From positions 310,001 through 374,000 of the forward strand of contig JAWKZP010000004.1 of the NCBI GenBank assembly GCA_041395905.1: a stretch of 64,000 nt of DNA, given 5' to 3'. The notes under the pieces are model-generated. The model did no database searches, was not told the origin of the DNA, and saw only the letters and a program-made list of their open reading frames with translations. The position numbers and the translations under genes were made by a program. This DNA is from UBA7803 sp041395905 (GTDB lineage: Bacteria > Pseudomonadota > Gammaproteobacteria > Pseudomonadales > Azotimanducaceae). Shown here piece after piece: positions 45,976-54,841 of this stretch (position 1 is the stretch's first letter; every line of letters begins with the position of its first letter).

Positions 45976-46374
45976 TCAGGGGCTGGGGCGGGTCACCAGA
46001 AAGGCGGCGCCCGCCAGAAAGAAGACGCCCGTAATCGCCGGGATCATCCAGCCGGTGGTCATGTGCAGCATCATCAGCCAGCTCAGCGTCATGAAGATAC
46101 AGGCCGTCCATTTGGCACCGGTGGAGACGGCCCGCTTCTGCTCCCAGGCGATCAGCACCGCACCGAATCTCGGGTGCTCATAGAGCCATCTATGCAGCGC
46201 AGGCGAGCCCTTCGCGGCCGCCCACACCGCGAGCAGCAGGAACGGCGTGGTCGGCATCAACGGCAGGAACACCCCGATGAACGCGAGCCCTACGCAGGTG
46301 TAGGCAAACCCCAGGTAGAACAGATTGCGGGGCACCTCCGCTACCGGCTCGCGCTGAGAGTCATCCTTCTCCAT
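45976..46374 (-). CDS. DUF454 (YbaN-like) inner-membrane protein
   Basis: A 132-residue membrane protein with three hydrophobic segments. The DUF454 signature is clear: RNLFYLGFAYTCVGLAFIGVF (in part), LPLMPTTPFLLLAVWAAAKGSPALH in part, and HPRFGAVLIAWEQKRAVS. YbaN in E. coli has no assigned function; some relatives flank haem or metal transport genes. The next gene upstream (PhyH) ends 33 bases before its start on the same strand. Confidence 0.9.
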   Translation of the reverse strand: MEKDDSQREPVAEVPRNLFYLGFAYTCVGLAFIGVFLPLMPTTPFLLLAVWAAAKGSPALHRWLYEHPRFGAVLIAWEQKRAVSTGAKWTACIFMTLSWLMMLHMTTGWMIPAITGVFFLAGAAFLVTRPSP

Positions 46375-46407
46375 GCTGACCCATCGGGTGCGGTGTCGCA
46401 GCCACGT

Positions 46408-47280
46408 TCAGGCGGCCGCAGAACGCGGCCGGATGCGCAGAAACTGCGGGTCGCGAAAGGGCGTGCCATCGGCCAGGCGACGCATGCGGGTCAACGGGTG
46501 CTCGGCCGGATCGTCCTCACCTGCGCGGCGTTCCGACGGCGTCGCACCGGCTCGCTGCGCGACCACGGCATCCTCGCCGAAGAACCGCAGCGACAGGGTG
46601 CGACGGGTACTCGACGCGTCCGTCGCCGCACCACCGTGCAGTACTGCGGGGTGGAACAGCAGCACGTCCCCAGGGTCAGTGGGCCAGGACACGATGGGCC
46701 ACTGCCGCCGGTTGGCCTCGATGTCCGGGAGCCGCGGCAGCGCGCCGTTGCCGTAGATCGGTGCGGTATCGTCTTCCGGGTCGAAGCGCGAGCCGTCGTA
46801 CAGGGTGCCGCGGTGCGAACCGCGGACGAATTCCAGCGCCTGATGCGCGGGCACCGGGTCGAACGAGATCCACAGCACCGCGAGATCTTCGCCGCGCACA
46901 GGCAGGTAGGGCGCATCCTGGTGCCAGGGCGTGCGCCGCGTGGTGCCGCCAGACTTTTCGAACACCTGCTCGTACATGAACCAGACGTCCGGCTTGTTCC
47001 AGACGCCGGCGGCCAGGTCGCCGATCTCGGATGTGAGCAGCAGGTCGCGATAGGCAGCCAGAGCAGCCGGGTTGGCGAGATCCTGGTAGAAAGTACCCGA
47101 CCCTTTCGAAGGCAGGCGGGCTGCGCCCGGCCCCGGGTGCGCCAGACTCCAGTCGAAAGCAGCTCGCGCTCCGTTCAGTGTCTCCGGCGAGAGCACGCCG
47201 CGCAGGCACACAACGCCATCGTCGCGCCATGCCGCCTGCAGAGCCTGGTCCAGCGCCATCGAGATTCCGACCGTCGTCAT
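46408..47280 (-). CDS. Phytanoyl-CoA dioxygenase (PhyH) family protein
   Basis: A 290-residue Fe(II)/2-oxoglutarate oxygenase. Iron ligands are HQD (His120, Asp122) and HGG (His215), with FVRGSHRG between and RRTLSLRF after, giving the 2-oxoglutarate Arg. GSGTFYQDLAN and NKPDVWFMYEQVFEK mark a branch of uncharacterised proteobacterial oxygenases. GGAG lies 3 bases before ATG 47280; an internal Met (residue 8) is an alternative. It is divergent from the Baeyer-Villiger monooxygenase gene, so the two may serve one pathway. Confidence 0.88.
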   Translation of the reverse strand: MTTVGISMALDQALQAAWRDDGVVCLRGVLSPETLNGARAAFDWSLAHPGPGAARLPSKGSGTFYQDLANPAALAAYRDLLLTSEIGDLAAGVWNKPDVWFMYEQVFEKSGGTTRRTPWHQDAPYLPVRGEDLAVLWISFDPVPAHQALEFVRGSHRGTLYDGSRFDPEDDTAPIYGNGALPRLPDIEANRRQWPIVSWPTDPGDVLLFHPAVLHGGAATDASSTRRTLSLRFFGEDAVVAQRAGATPSERRAGEDDPAEHPLTRMRRLADGTPFRDPQFLRIRPRSAAA

Positions 47281-47411
47281 GCTCCGTTCCCGCCTCCGGT
47301 ATCACCGTACTCTGCCCGTCGCCGGCTGGCGCCAATCGGTCCACTCCCAGCCGCGGTGTCAGGTCCGGCGAGCGCGGCGCCCGAAGGACGCTAGCACAGC
47401 CCCCCGACAAT

Positions 47412-47440
47412 TTGAAACGGCCCGGAGATTGCCATAGGCT
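47412..47440 (+). promoter_or_regulatory. Possible sigma-70 promoter for the monooxygenase operon
   Basis: TTGAAA (47412-47417) and TAGGCT (47435-47440) are separated by 17 bases, in the 234-base divergent gap upstream of the monooxygenase gene. The -35 is good and the -10 only fair. The rest of the gap shows no gene. Confidence 0.33.
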
Positions 47441-47514
47441 GCAGCAGCGGAGCGAACGCAGTGTCTACACACGTCGTCAGGCCGGCCGCGCCGCTGCTCA
47501 CATGAGGGGAAACC

Positions 47515-49173
47515 ATGTCTGACCGACCGGACGTGCTGGTTGTCGGTGCCGGCTTTGCCGGCATGTACGCAGTCCATCGATTCCGCAGTCAGGGCCTTGG
47601 GGTCAAGTTGCTCGAGGCCGGCTCCGACGTCGGCGGTACCTGGTACTGGAACCGGTACCCAGGCGCGCGCTGCGACGTGCCGAGCCTGGAATACTCGTAC
47701 GGATTCTCGCCGGAACTCGAGCAGGAATGGGACTGGCCGGAGGTGTTCTCCGCGCAGACGGACATCCTCCGCTACGCCAACCACGTCGCTGACCGCTTCG
47801 ATCTGCGTCGCGACATGCAATTCGACACGCGGGTGGTGGCCGTCGACTGGCTGGAGCCGGCCCGGCTCTGGCGTCTGACGACGGAGGCCGGCGAGCAGTT
47901 CGAGGCCCCGTTCTGCGTCATGGCGACCGGATGCCTGTCGGTGCCGAACAAGCCTGCGCTTCCAGGCGCGGAGCGATTTCAGGGCGAGGTCTACCACACG
48001 GGCACCTGGCCGAAGCAGCCCGTGGATCTCACGGGCAAACGCGTCGGCATCATCGGCACGGGTTCTTCCGGGGTGCAGGCGATCCCGGAGCTCGCGCGGC
48101 AGGCGCGCCACCTCACCGTGTTTCAGCGCACGCCCGTATACACCATGCCGGCGAACCGCAAACGCATGCGTGCCGAGATCCAGCAGGAATTTCGCGACCA
48201 CTACCGCGAGATCCGGGAAATGCAGCAGCACAACGCGGGCGGCGTCTCCAATTTTCGCCCCGGACGCGGAAGCGACGCCGGCGCCGATGCGCAAGGCCGG
48301 GGAACGCGCGCCGGAAAGGCGCCCAACCGGCTGCTGGACCTGACGCCCGAGCAGCGCCGGCACGTCATCGAGCGCTATGGCCTGGGCGCGCTGCTGGGGT
48401 TTCGCGACATCTACACCGACCCCGAGGCCAATGCGATCGGCAACGAGCTGTACCGGGACGCGGTGCGCGGGATGATTCGCGACCCCATGGTCGCCGAGCG
48501 GCTGTTGCCCAGGGACTACGGTCTCGGCTGCAAGCGCCAGGTGTTGGACCGCGACTACTACGCCACCTTCAATCGCGACAACGTGACCCTGGTGGACCTG
48601 CAGGAGATGCCCATCGAGGCCATCACCGAGCGGGGCGTGCGCACCGGCGGCATGCACACCGAGCTCGACGTGCTGGTCTACGCCACCGGTTTCGACGCCA
48701 TGACGGGCGCGCTGCTGCGCGCGAACATTCACGGCCGCAACGGGCTGGCTCTGACGGACAAGTGGCAGTACGGCCCCGTAACCTACCTCGGCCTGCAGAT
48801 GTCCGGCTTCCCGAACCTGTTCACGGTCACCGGTCCGGGCAGCCCGTCGGTGCTGTGCAATATGCTGGTCGCCATCGAGCAGCACGTGAACTGGATCGGC
48901 GACTGCATCGGCTACCTGCGCGAACGCGGGATCAGCACGATCGAGCCGCTGCCGGCTGCGGAGGATGAGTGGATCGCCCACGTCAACGAAGTCGCCCAGG
49001 GCACCATGTACACGGCCCCGAGCTGCAACTCCTGGTATCTGGGAGCCAACATCCCAGGCAAGCCGCGCATCTTCATGCCCTACGTGGGCGGTTTTCCGCG
49101 CTACCGGGAGCGCTGCGAGCAGGTTGCCGCGCGCGGCTACGAAGGTTTCCGGCTGGAGCAGCAAAGCGCATGA
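47515..49173 (+). CDS. Flavin-containing (Baeyer-Villiger type) monooxygenase
   Basis: A 552-residue FAD/NADPH enzyme with AGGGGA before the ATG. It has the FAD motif VVGAGFAGMY, the NADPH motif GIIGTGSSGVQ and the Baeyer-Villiger fingerprint FQGEVYHTGTWPK. GGTWYWNRYPGARCD and FNRDNVTLVD are typical of cyclohexanone/steroid monooxygenase-like enzymes. It would insert one oxygen next to a ketone, giving an ester or lactone. Residues around 250-272 (GRGSDAGADAQGRGTRAGKA) look unlike family sequence, while another frame there does, hinting at a compensated pair of frameshifts. Its stop overlaps the yceH start. Confidence 0.92.
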   Translation: MSDRPDVLVVGAGFAGMYAVHRFRSQGLGVKLLEAGSDVGGTWYWNRYPGARCDVPSLEYSYGFSPELEQEWDWPEVFSAQTDILRYANHVADRFDLRRDMQFDTRVVAVDWLEPARLWRLTTEAGEQFEAPFCVMATGCLSVPNKPALPGAERFQGEVYHTGTWPKQPVDLTGKRVGIIGTGSSGVQAIPELARQARHLTVFQRTPVYTMPANRKRMRAEIQQEFRDHYREIREMQQHNAGGVSNFRPGRGSDAGADAQGRGTRAGKAPNRLLDLTPEQRRHVIERYGLGALLGFRDIYTDPEANAIGNELYRDAVRGMIRDPMVAERLLPRDYGLGCKRQVLDRDYYATFNRDNVTLVDLQEMPIEAITERGVRTGGMHTELDVLVYATGFDAMTGALLRANIHGRNGLALTDKWQYGPVTYLGLQMSGFPNLFTVTGPGSPSVLCNMLVAIEQHVNWIGDCIGYLRERGISTIEPLPAAEDEWIAHVNEVAQGTMYTAPSCNSWYLGANIPGKPRIFMPYVGGFPRYRERCEQVAARGYEGFRLEQQSA

Positions 49174-49856
49174 ACATCGTTCTCGACCGCATCGAGGCCC
49201 GAGTGATCGGTGCACTCATGGAGAAATCCATGACCACGCCCGAAAACTACCCGCTGTCGGTGAATGCGCTGGTAGCGGCCTGCAATCAGAAGAGCAGCCG
49301 CGAACCGGTGATGAACCTTTCCGAGAGCACGGTACAGAGCACGCTGGACATCCTCGCCGGCAAGTATCTGGTGCGCAAGGAGTACGGTCGCGGCAGCCGC
49401 GTGGCGCGCTACCACTACCTGCTGTACAACGCCGAGATCGGTGACTTCCGGTTTTCGCCGGCACAACGGGCGGTGATCTGCCTGCTGCTGCTGCGCGGCC
49501 CGCAGACGCCGGGCGAGCTGCGCAGCCGCGCCGACAGAATGCACACGTTCGACGACGTCGCCGACGTGATCGAAACCCTGGAAGACCTGATGAGCTGCGA
49601 GCAGGGTCCGTTCGTCATGGCGCAGCCGCGGGAACCCGGGCGGCGCGAGGTGCGCTATGCGCATCTGTTCTGCGGCGAGCCCGAGCTGAGCGCAGAGCGC
49701 ACGGCAACCGCGCATGAGCCGGTGCGGACGCACGCGATCGGAGACAGCGAGCTCGCCCAGCGCCTGACCGACCTGGAGGCGCGTGTGGCGACGCTCGAGG
49801 CGGAGCTGCGGACACTGCGAGCCGCTGCAGAGAACGACGAGCCCGGAACCGAGTGA
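49170..49856 (+). CDS. yceH: YceH family protein (DUF480), double winged helix
   Basis: A 228-residue protein of the DUF480/YceH family. The ATG overlaps the monooxygenase stop (ATGA). Family sequence is strong: EARVIGALMEKSMTTPENYP, LSVNALVAACNQKSSREPV and LRGPQTPGELRSRADRM, which form two winged-helix domains suggesting DNA or protein binding. A C-terminal coiled coil (LAQRLTDLEARVATLEAEL) is typical. The function is unknown; it is conserved in gammaproteobacteria. The link with neighbours may be only positional. Confidence 0.93.
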   Translation: MNIVLDRIEARVIGALMEKSMTTPENYPLSVNALVAACNQKSSREPVMNLSESTVQSTLDILAGKYLVRKEYGRGSRVARYHYLLYNAEIGDFRFSPAQRAVICLLLLRGPQTPGELRSRADRMHTFDDVADVIETLEDLMSCEQGPFVMAQPREPGRREVRYAHLFCGEPELSAERTATAHEPVRTHAIGDSELAQRLTDLEARVATLEAELRTLRAAAENDEPGTE

Positions 49857-49894
49857 CCCGCGCGCAGCAGCGCACCCGAAATGGGGAGCCCCAC

Positions 49895-50671
49895 GTGAGC
49901 CAGACCATCATCGACCTGTCCATCTACCTCGAGAACGACGTGATCTCCGACCCGCCCGGCATGAAGCCGGAGATCACCTACTACAACCACCAGGATACGC
50001 CGGAGCAGGTGACCGCATTCTTCCCGGGGCTCGAACCCGGCGACCTGCCCGACGGCGAGGGTTGGGCGGTCGAGCGGGTCAAGCTCAGCACGCACAACGG
50101 TACCCATCTGGATGCCCCCTACCATTTCCACTCCACCATGAACCGCGGTGAGCGCGCCATTACAATCGACGAGGTTCCGCTGGACTGGTGCTTCAAACCC
50201 GGTGTGAAGCTGGACTTCCGCCATTTCGACGACGGCTACGTCGTCACCGACAGCGACGTTGCCGCGGAACTCGAGCGGATCGGCTACGAGCTCAAACCGC
50301 TGGACATCGTCGTGGTGAACACCCGCGCCGGCTCCGTCTACGGACAGGACAACTACGTCCACGCCGGCTGCGGCATGGGCTACGCGGCCACCATGTACCT
50401 GCTCGAGCGTGGCGTGCGCCTGACCGGTACCGACGCCTGGTCGTGGGACGCGCCGTTCTCGCACACCGCAAAGAAGTACGCCGAAAGCCACGACGCCTCG
50501 CTGATCTGGGAAGGGCACAAAGCCGGGCGGCACATCGGCTACTGTCATCTCGAGAAGCTGCACAATCTCGAGTCCCTGCCGGCCCACGGATTCACCATCG
50601 CCTGCTTTCCCATGAAGATCCGTGGAGCCTCGGCCGGCTGGACGCGGGCCGTCGCGATTCTGGATCAGTAG
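49895..50671 (+). CDS. Cyclase family protein (kynurenine formamidase-like metal hydrolase)
   Basis: A 258-residue protein of the cyclase/KynB-like family. GTG 49895 is preferred, with GGGGAG 6 bases upstream; GTG 49853 at the yceH stop has no ribosome site. The metal motif is THNGTHLDAPYHF, with the family HxGTHxDxPxH pattern, and AGCGMGYAATMYLLERGV and TDAWSWD follow. Members hydrolyse amides, lactones or related bonds with Zn2+ or Mn2+. With the adjacent lyase-like gene (17 bases later) it may form a small catabolic unit. Confidence 0.88.
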   Translation: MSQTIIDLSIYLENDVISDPPGMKPEITYYNHQDTPEQVTAFFPGLEPGDLPDGEGWAVERVKLSTHNGTHLDAPYHFHSTMNRGERAITIDEVPLDWCFKPGVKLDFRHFDDGYVVTDSDVAAELERIGYELKPLDIVVVNTRAGSVYGQDNYVHAGCGMGYAATMYLLERGVRLTGTDAWSWDAPFSHTAKKYAESHDASLIWEGHKAGRHIGYCHLEKLHNLESLPAHGFTIACFPMKIRGASAGWTRAVAILDQ

Positions 50672-50687
50672 GCCCGGAGCCACTGCC

Positions 50688-51533
50688 GTGCTCAATCTCG
50701 CCGAAGCTCTGCGCGGATCACAGACGGTGTTCGCGCCCCTGTGCCTCGACGCGCTGACCGCGCGACTGGCCGCACGCTGCGGCTTCAGCTTCGGTTATCT
50801 GAGCGGCGGCGCTCTGGGATACAGCTACGCCGTCAGCGAAGCACTGCTCACGCTGACCGAGCTGACGGATGCCACCCGTCGTCTGACGATACGCTCGGAG
50901 CTCGGGATCATCGTCGACGGCGGCGTCGGCTTCGGCGACGCGGTGCACGTCGCGCGCGCGATCTGGGAGTTCGAAGCCGCCGGCGCCTGCGCCATCGAGA
51001 TCGAGGATCAGGTCGCACCGAAGCGGGTGAGCCATCATCGCGGCATCGAGCATCTGGTGCCTGCTGAGGTCATGGCCGCCAAAATCGAGCAGGCGGCAGC
51101 AGCCCGGCGCGATCCGGAGTTTCTGATCATCGCCCGCACCGGGGCGGTGAAGAACGAGGGTTTCGAGCAGGCACTGAAGCGTCTGCAGCGCTATCGACGG
51201 GCAGGCGCCGACGTGCTCATGCTGATGCCGGAAGGGGAAGAGCAGATACGCACCGCGCGCGACCGGCTGGACGCGCCGCTCGCCACCATCACTTCACTCG
51301 ACGCGAAACCGCGCGAGCAGTGGGCGGCTCTTGGCTGGAACCTGGTTATCGATCCGTTCACCGCTCAGGTGCTGGCGTACGACGCGATCCGCAACGCCTA
51401 CGAGGGTTTCAACCATCGTGGCAGCACCGGCGCAGACCGCCGGAGGGTCTTCGAGATCTACGGCGAGCTGCCGGAAATGGCGGGGCTCGATGCCCTCTAC
51501 CACATCGAGGACACCACGACCGAGAAGCGCTGA
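50688..51533 (+). CDS. Isocitrate lyase/PEP mutase superfamily protein
   Basis: A 281-residue TIM-barrel lyase. It starts at GTG 50688, with CGGAG 8 bases upstream; the frame opens earlier but inside the previous gene. Mg2+ and substrate residues are seen in IVDGGVGFGDAVHVAR and EIEDQVAPKR. The catalytic loop reads PKRVSHHRG instead of the KKCGH of isocitrate lyase, so the catalytic Cys is missing. This fits oxaloacetate decarboxylase or carboxyvinyl-carboxyphosphonate mutase-like members rather than isocitrate lyase. It is probably in one operon with the cyclase-family gene. Confidence 0.87.
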   Translation: MLNLAEALRGSQTVFAPLCLDALTARLAARCGFSFGYLSGGALGYSYAVSEALLTLTELTDATRRLTIRSELGIIVDGGVGFGDAVHVARAIWEFEAAGACAIEIEDQVAPKRVSHHRGIEHLVPAEVMAAKIEQAAAARRDPEFLIIARTGAVKNEGFEQALKRLQRYRRAGADVLMLMPEGEEQIRTARDRLDAPLATITSLDAKPREQWAALGWNLVIDPFTAQVLAYDAIRNAYEGFNHRGSTGADRRRVFEIYGELPEMAGLDALYHIEDTTTEKR

Positions 51534-51551
51534 GCAGGGTCGAAGCCGGTT

Positions 51552-52610
51552 TCAGCGCAGATGCGCGTCGAGAAACGCAGCCAGCTCGCCGTACACCTGC
51601 TGCGACTCCGGCGCGTCCGGTTCGAATGCATAGCCCGCGTGCGACATGCCTTCATAGACATTGAGCTCGGCGGTGACGCCCGCATTGCGCAGCTTGCGGT
51701 GCGTCCGAGCGGTATCGCTGAGAAACATGTCACGCGTTCCGGTCACGAGGTAGGTCGGCGGGAATCCGGAAAAGTCGCCGTACACCGGAGACAGCAAGGG
51801 ATCTTTCAGGTCGCGTCCTGCGGCATACAGGCGGGCCGCAGCCCCGAGCGAGCCGTCGTACGTCACGAGCACCCGGTCGATACCCTCGTTGGTGAACAGG
51901 CTGTCGCCCGTTTTGCTGAGATCCGCCCAGGGCGTGCCCGCATAGATCGCCCCGGGGACCGGCAGCCCGAGCATCTTGAAACGATGCACGGCCGCCAATG
52001 CCAGGCCGCCGCCGGCAGAGGTGCCGCCAATCGCCAGGGCGCCGGGCGCGTGCCGCTCGAGCTCTGCCCGATAGACCGAAACCACGTCCTCCACGGCAGC
52101 AGGAAAGGGATGGGCGGGCGGCATACGGTAGTCGATCGAAAGCGCATCGATCCCCGCGCTGCCCGCGATCCGGGCAGCTTCCGCCACACCCGAATCACCG
52201 CCGCCGTACACGTAGGCGCCGCCGTGTACGTACAGGAACAGGTGCTGCGAATGCGTGGGCGAGCGTCGCTCCGGGGTTACCCGGTGCACGCGTACGCCGG
52301 CGATCTCGTCGCGCTCGATCGAGACGTCGAACCGTCGCGCAAGTTCCGCGAGCGGCACGGTACGCGCGCTGTCCCGGGCCGCAATGGCGGCCTCCCACGC
52401 CGCAGTGCTTTGCGGATGTCGCGCCCGCGCGGCCACGTCGGGCTGAGGGGTTGCAGCGATGGAATCCCGCAGCACCGCGCTCGCCCCGGCCGGGGGCGGA
52501 ACGGCGCGCGGCCCCACCTGCCAGAGCGGGCCTTGCTGTGCCCATGCCGCTCCGGGCGTAGCGGCGACGAGCACCAGGGCGCAGAACAGACAGCGAACGG
52601 CCAGCGTCAT
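51552..52610 (-). CDS. Exported alpha/beta hydrolase fold-3 esterase
   Basis: A 352-residue serine hydrolase with a signal peptide ending near AWAQQ (25). The oxyanion motif is YVHGGAYVYGGG, the nucleophile elbow IGGTSAGGG, the Asp in TGTRDMFLSD and the His in GMSHAGY. It belongs to the HSL-like esterase group. Its ATG lies 8 bases after the SDR stop with AGGTGGG upstream, so the two are co-transcribed; a hydroxy ester cleaved here could feed the dehydrogenase. Confidence 0.87.
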   Translation of the reverse strand: MTLAVRCLFCALVLVAATPGAAWAQQGPLWQVGPRAVPPPAGASAVLRDSIAATPQPDVAARARHPQSTAAWEAAIAARDSARTVPLAELARRFDVSIERDEIAGVRVHRVTPERRSPTHSQHLFLYVHGGAYVYGGGDSGVAEAARIAGSAGIDALSIDYRMPPAHPFPAAVEDVVSVYRAELERHAPGALAIGGTSAGGGLALAAVHRFKMLGLPVPGAIYAGTPWADLSKTGDSLFTNEGIDRVLVTYDGSLGAAARLYAAGRDLKDPLLSPVYGDFSGFPPTYLVTGTRDMFLSDTARTHRKLRNAGVTAELNVYEGMSHAGYAFEPDAPESQQVYGELAAFLDAHLR

Positions 52611-52618
52611 GAACCCAC

Positions 52619-53464
52619 CTACCAGTTGATGATGCGGTCGATGACACCCTCGAACGCCGCCGGATCCCAGGGCTCCGAGCTCATCGGGTCGACACCCTGG
52701 GAGGTCATCATCTTGTATGCGAACACGTGATTGACGTTGACGCCGAACGTCTGCCCGGTGATGTGTGCTGCCTTGTCAGAAGCGAGGAAGCACACCAGCG
52801 GTGCCATGAACTGGGGGCCGAAGGTCTCCTCGGACATGCCTTTCATGCCCGGCAGGTCGCGCGTCATACGCGTGTAGGCATTAGGGGCCAGCGCGTTCAC
52901 CGTGATGCCGTAGCGGCTGAGCTCCATGGAAGCGATACGCGTCACCGCGTGAATACCGGCTTTCGCCGCGCCGTAGTTGATCTGACCGAAGTTGCCGAGC
53001 AGACCGGAACTCGATGACGTGTTGATGATACGGCCGCCGTCGCCCTGGTCCTTCATCTGCCGCGCAGCCGCCTGCAGGCAGGCGAAGGTGCCGGTCAGGT
53101 GCACATCCAGCACCGCCTGCCACTCCTCCGGATTCATCTTCAGCAGCGTGCGGTCACGCAGGATGCCGGCGTTGTTGACCAGGATGTCGATGCGTCCATA
53201 GTGCTCAACTGCGCGGCGCACGATGGCGTTGGCCCCCTCGAAGCTGGCGACGCTGGTGGCGTCGGCGATGGCATCGCCGCCGGCGGCCCGGATCTCCGCC
53301 GCCACCTGCTCCGCCGCGTCGCCGCCGCCCGAGCCATCGAGATCTGCGCCGGTGTCGTTGACCACCACGCGCGCGCCCTCGCGAGCGAACAGCAGCGCGT
53401 GCGCCCGCCCGATGCCCGTGCCCGCCCCGGTGATGACGGCAATCTTGTCGTTCAGCAGATCCAT
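52619..53464 (-). CDS. Short-chain dehydrogenase/reductase (17-beta-HSD4/MFE-like)
   Basis: A 281-residue NAD(P)-dependent oxidoreductase with excellent ribosome site GGAGGGGAG. The cofactor motif is TGAGTGIGRAHA (residues 12-23), then NNAGILRDRTL, and the catalytic Tyr/Lys in NYGAAKAG after SSSSG. The NDTGADLDGSGGG loop and NNAGILRD are typical of the (3R)-hydroxyacyl-CoA/17-beta-hydroxysteroid dehydrogenase type 4 branch used in lipid and steroid side-chain oxidation. It is first in an operon with an esterase. Confidence 0.9.
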   Translation of the reverse strand: MDLLNDKIAVITGAGTGIGRAHALLFAREGARVVVNDTGADLDGSGGGDAAEQVAAEIRAAGGDAIADATSVASFEGANAIVRRAVEHYGRIDILVNNAGILRDRTLLKMNPEEWQAVLDVHLTGTFACLQAAARQMKDQGDGGRIINTSSSSGLLGNFGQINYGAAKAGIHAVTRIASMELSRYGITVNALAPNAYTRMTRDLPGMKGMSEETFGPQFMAPLVCFLASDKAAHITGQTFGVNVNHVFAYKMMTSQGVDPMSSEPWDPAAFEGVIDRIINW

Positions 53465-53515
53465 ATTCTCCCCTCCTCGGAGTCCGCTCCCGCCCGGAAG
53501 TCTAATGTACCCCCA

Positions 53516-54841
53516 TCACCCGCGCGACTGGCGCGCCAGCCGGAGAGCCAGCGTGCCGATCAGCAGTACACCCGCCGCCAGCAGCCCCCACAACAGCAGG
53601 GTGCGCCAGTCGATGGCTCGGGCGGCGGCGTTCAGGCGCTCGGGCCCACCCAGCATTTGCGGCGCCCCCAGCGAAGCCTGAGGCAGATCGGCCAGGTCGG
53701 CGGAGCCATCCAGCCGCTTCGCGAGCTCTTCCACCGGCCACTGCCGACCGGCGATGTCCGCCTGTCCGTAGGCAAGGGTGAATGGCGCCGCGCCCTGCTT
53801 GAGAAACACCAGCTCGTCCGGTACCCATCCCACACTCAGGGTAGGGGCCGGTTGCGCCGGGTCGCTCGGCACCACGCGCCAGTAGCGATCACCGGTCCGC
53901 TGCGCCACCGCAGGATCGGAGCTCACGGCGTTGCCCTCCACCATCGCCCGATAGAACACGTGGTTGCCCAGATCGAGCCATCTGTCGGTCGGTCGCGCAC
54001 GCGAGAATACGCGGCAATCGAGCAGATAGCTCGGCGTCGCAAGTGCCGGTGCGAATCGATCCACCGGAAAGCTGCCACCCGCGTCGAACTCGTAGCCGCC
54101 CTCAACCGGTTCTGCCGCGAGCGCTTTCCATTGCCGCCACGGGGTCTGCGCCGCCTGCTGGCGCACTCGGGCCGCAGAAACGACCATGGGCTCGGCGCCG
54201 TCGAGCTGCCGCAGCCGCAGATAGTCGTGACCCGTCGACCCGAGCAGCACGCGATTCAACACTACCTCGTGCCCCGCCGTCTGCAGCGCCGCCAGGGTGG
54301 CCGACGCCACGACGGGATGCCAGACGTCGAGATCGTCGCTGCCGTCGATGCGCACGTGAGCGACCACGTTGGCCGCCGCGGGCACCCAGGTCAGTGCCAG
54401 CTCCAGGTCCCCGTCCTGAACCTGGCTGAGGTCGAGCAGATAGTCGCTGCGGGTCGTGCCCGGCGTCGCGGCGCCGCGCACGGCCACCACCGTACCATCA
54501 CTGCCGAGCTCGATGTCGACCGCTGCGGCGGCACTGGAAGGGTCCGCGGCCGGCAGGGTGAACAGGGGCACGTCGATCCACTCGCCGCTCGCTCTGCCCG
54601 GGCGCGGGCGTCGCAGCGCGTATGGAACCTCCTCACCCGCGCCGTTGAAGACGCGCAGATCGCCCAGATCGGCGCGCACTACCCATTCGTAGACGTCCTG
54701 AGGCAGGTCGACCCGCTGAACCGGCGCATCGCCCACCAGCAGCGTCCGCCCGCGCGCGAAGTCCGCCGGCGCTGCCGAGGTGACGGCGGCGCAGATGCAC
54801 ACAAGTGCCGCGAGGCACAGGCTCACGGCGTTTCGCATCAC
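53516..54841 (-). CDS. DUF3999 family protein
   Basis: A 441-residue exported or anchored protein. A signal peptide (LCLAALVCICAAVTSAAPADF) (in part) is followed by a large beta-rich periplasmic region and a C-terminal membrane helix (LLLWGLLAAGVLLIGTLAL). DUF3999 genes almost always sit next to DUF2339 genes, as here; GTG 54841 or ATG 54838 overlaps the DUF2339 stop. The function is unknown. A joint envelope role for the pair is an inference from this pairing. Confidence 0.88.
   Translation of the reverse strand: MMRNAVSLCLAALVCICAAVTSAAPADFARGRTLLVGDAPVQRVDLPQDVYEWVVRADLGDLRVFNGAGEEVPYALRRPRPGRASGEWIDVPLFTLPAADPSSAAAAVDIELGSDGTVVAVRGAATPGTTRSDYLLDLSQVQDGDLELALTWVPAAANVVAHVRIDGSDDLDVWHPVVASATLAALQTAGHEVVLNRVLLGSTGHDYLRLRQLDGAEPMVVSAARVRQQAAQTPWRQWKALAAEPVEGGYEFDAGGSFPVDRFAPALATPSYLLDCRVFSRARPTDRWLDLGNHVFYRAMVEGNAVSSDPAVAQRTGDRYWRVVPSDPAQPAPTLSVGWVPDELVFLKQGAAPFTLAYGQADIAGRQWPVEELAKRLDGSADLADLPQASLGAPQMLGGPERLNAAARAIDWRTLLLWGLLAAGVLLIGTLALRLARQSRG

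Noticed and set aside
47359..49215. 618-codon minus-strand open frame
   Set aside because: It is antisense to the Baeyer-Villiger monooxygenase, whose motifs are unambiguous.
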